Below, piece by piece: positions 15,841-15,912 of a stretch of 15,912 bases of DNA. The position numbers and the translations under genes are program-made. Under the pieces are notes generated by a model. That model saw only the letters and a program-made list of their open reading frames with translations. It was not told where the DNA came from and did no database searches. The DNA is from CAZTWC01 sp964617105 [NCBI: uncultured Myxococcia bacterium] (GTDB taxonomy: Bacteria > CAZTWC01), in the NCBI GenBank assembly GCA_964617105.1, contig CAZTWC010000062.1:1-15912 (forward strand), given 5' to 3'. Each line of letters begins with the position of its first letter. Position 1 is the first letter of the stretch.

Positions 15841-15912
15841 GTGGTTTAACCATCGAGGAAGACTTGATCTGTGTGGAAATTGACTACACTATCCTACATC
15901 ACCGAAAAAGCC

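Noticed and set aside
15853-15912. Start of a divergent plus-strand gene at the right edge
   Set aside because: A short frame is open to the edge, but there is no ribosome-binding site, no convincing start codon and too little sequence to judge.

Overview
The window reads as a piece of chromosome from an anaerobic or facultative, moderately AT-rich bacterium with a Gram-negative (diderm) envelope, most likely a deltaproteobacterium in the broad sense. Three things point that way. The run dnaX - ybaB - recR - pyruvate:ferredoxin oxidoreductase is an order I associate with Geobacter and its relatives (from memory). The pyruvate oxidoreductase is the single-chain, oxygen-sensitive type. The left third encodes large exported TPR proteins of a kind typical of myxobacteria and related groups. 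This placement is inference; no rRNA or other phylogenetic marker is present.

All supported genes lie on the minus strand, so the window is transcribed from right to left. At the right end (15593-15794) a promoter drives tRNA-Ser(GGA), followed 10 bases later by a small SRP RNA. A 122-base spacer with three small stem-loops and no U-tract terminator leads into dnaX (clamp-loader tau subunit), ybaB/ebfC and recR, a DNA replication and repair operon. dnaX carries a run of ten A residues at the place where a short gamma form could arise, and both alternative frames stop within about a dozen codons. A further promoter candidate precedes nifJ (9055-12618), which encodes a complete 1187-residue pyruvate oxidoreductase with all expected cofactor ligands.

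The left half (1-8947) is an envelope locus. A 211-residue secreted protein of unknown function has its own candidate promoter and ends at a GC-rich hairpin. It is followed by three exported TPR proteins: an 890-residue TPR plus coiled-coil protein, a 1224-residue multi-TPR protein with a long acidic tail, and a TPR lipoprotein that runs off the left edge and is also acidic at its visible C-terminal part. By architecture, size and order these resemble GltC, GltD/AgmU and GltE/AglT of the Myxococcus gliding (Glt) trans-envelope complex. This is family-level inference from memory and not a database match. If right, the locus encodes periplasmic and outer-membrane parts of a Glt-like machine, and its inner-membrane motor and TonB/FHA-like partners would lie elsewhere or beyond the left edge.

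There is no gene-free stretch over 300 bases apart from the RNA-gene region at the right end. I see no mobile elements, CRISPR arrays or phage genes.
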